Part shown: piece by piece, positions 63,710 to 64,000 of the stretch
How positions within the stretch are numbered: the first letter of the stretch is position 1
Layout of the letters: every line of letters begins with the position of its first letter
Assembly (NCBI GenBank): GCA_035420085.1
Contig: DAOLUH010000023.1
Coordinates: 15,947-79,946 of the forward strand
DNA: 64,000 nt
Source: DSWT01 sp035420085
GTDB taxonomy: Bacteria > Chloroflexota > Anaerolineae > B4-G1 > SLSP01
Reading direction: 5' to 3'
The notes under the pieces: model-generated
Databases searched by the model: none
The model's input: the letters and a program-made list of their open reading frames with translations, nothing else
What the model was told of the DNA's origin: nothing
Program-made: the position numbers and the translations under genes

Positions 63710-64000
63710 TTAGCCTCGCGGAGGATACTGTTCCAGGATGTGAATGATGCGTATCATCGTCTGGTTGAGCGGGGTGGGTATGCCGTACCGTTCACCCAGG
63801 ACGACCACTTTGCCGCCAAAGGCTTCGACTTCGGTTTTGCGCCTCGCCTCGATGTCTTGCAGCATCGAGGTTTTGCCTTGCGGCGACAGCGTGTTGAGGA
63901 AGGTGTACCAATCGGCGATGTCCTTTTCCTTCAGGTTGATCCCGGCGCGCTCGGCCAGCACGATGACCTCGTGCATCAGTCCTTCCATCAACGCCTGCGC
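63710..64000 (-). CDS. 2-dehydropantoate 2-reductase, C-terminal part (5' end cut off)
   Basis: A frame open to the right edge of the window, giving about 96 residues. It matches the C-terminal helical domain of ketopantoate reductase: MEGLMHEVIVLAERAG, then GKTSMLQDIEARRKTEV and VVVLGERYGIPTPLN, the segment that covers the active site in PanE-type enzymes. The N-terminal NADP-binding half lies outside. Many members of this family are not true panE, so the substrate stays open. Confidence 0.85.
   Translation of the reverse strand, partial: AQALMEGLMHEVIVLAERAGINLKEKDIADWYTFLNTLSPQGKTSMLQDIEARRKTEVEAFGGKVVVLGERYGIPTPLNQTMIRIIHILEQYPPRG

Overview
The window reads as a chromosomal segment of a Chloroflexota bacterium, probably an Anaerolineae-like anaerobe. 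The evidence is high GC content, the gene order rpsB-tsf-pyrH-frr-uppS-cdsA, a short one-core EF-Ts, a deazaflavin-type (F420-like) oxidoreductase, very large secreted multidomain proteins that end in a YLPLVLR-like tail, and many short intergenic palindromic or tandem repeats. The lineage call is inference from these traits; no 16S rRNA, tRNA or CRISPR array was seen.

Layout. Positions 1-7100 (minus strand) hold a core housekeeping block: rpsB and tsf, closed by a terminator that overlaps the tsf stop, then pyrH, frr, uppS, cdsA, rho and a truncated membrane protein. Divergent from rpsB (7031-7101 holds both promoters) runs an Amt-like channel lacking the pore histidines, then rsmD and a winged-helix regulator with a degenerate receiver. 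Positions 10057-36300 form a plus-strand exoprotein island of four secreted proteins: a 4623-residue subtilase with seven repeated scaffold modules, a 1803-residue propeller/PKD protein, an M14 zinc carboxypeptidase and a second subtilase. All four have signal peptides and the same C-terminal YLP motif, and they share domains. 

Positions 36246-46937 hold an NlpE-OB-like small protein, uvrA, a GH4 alpha-galactosidase-type enzyme, a flavodoxin, a DUF433/DUF5615 toxin-antitoxin-like pair, a DUF5107-TPR protein and a metallophosphoesterase. On the minus strand at 46948-50575 lie an M55 D-aminopeptidase, a glycyl radical enzyme of hydroxyproline-dehydratase type and a small ORF, with a MITE-like element between the first two. 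After a deazaflavin-type oxidoreductase and a methyltransferase come a minus-strand sugar-acid operon (RraA-like aldolase, galactonate-dehydratase-like enolase, aldo/keto reductase, unknown protein), a LysM/coiled-coil protein, a repeat-bearing DhaL-like protein, and a second minus-strand run (TIM-barrel protein, second enolase-superfamily enzyme, phosphatase, GNAT, CNNM/CorC). The right end has a PIN toxin-antitoxin pair, a RimJ-type GNAT and a truncated ketopantoate reductase.

Together the accessory genes suggest a heterotroph that digests external protein (subtilases, carboxypeptidase, D-aminopeptidase, hydroxyproline dehydratase) and plant-type galactosides and sugar acids (GH4, two enolase-superfamily dehydratases, aldolase). 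The most promising undescribed element is the exoprotein island: its shared C-terminal tail looks like a sorting or anchoring signal, and the giant subtilase looks like a display scaffold with a constant frame and exchangeable cargo domains.
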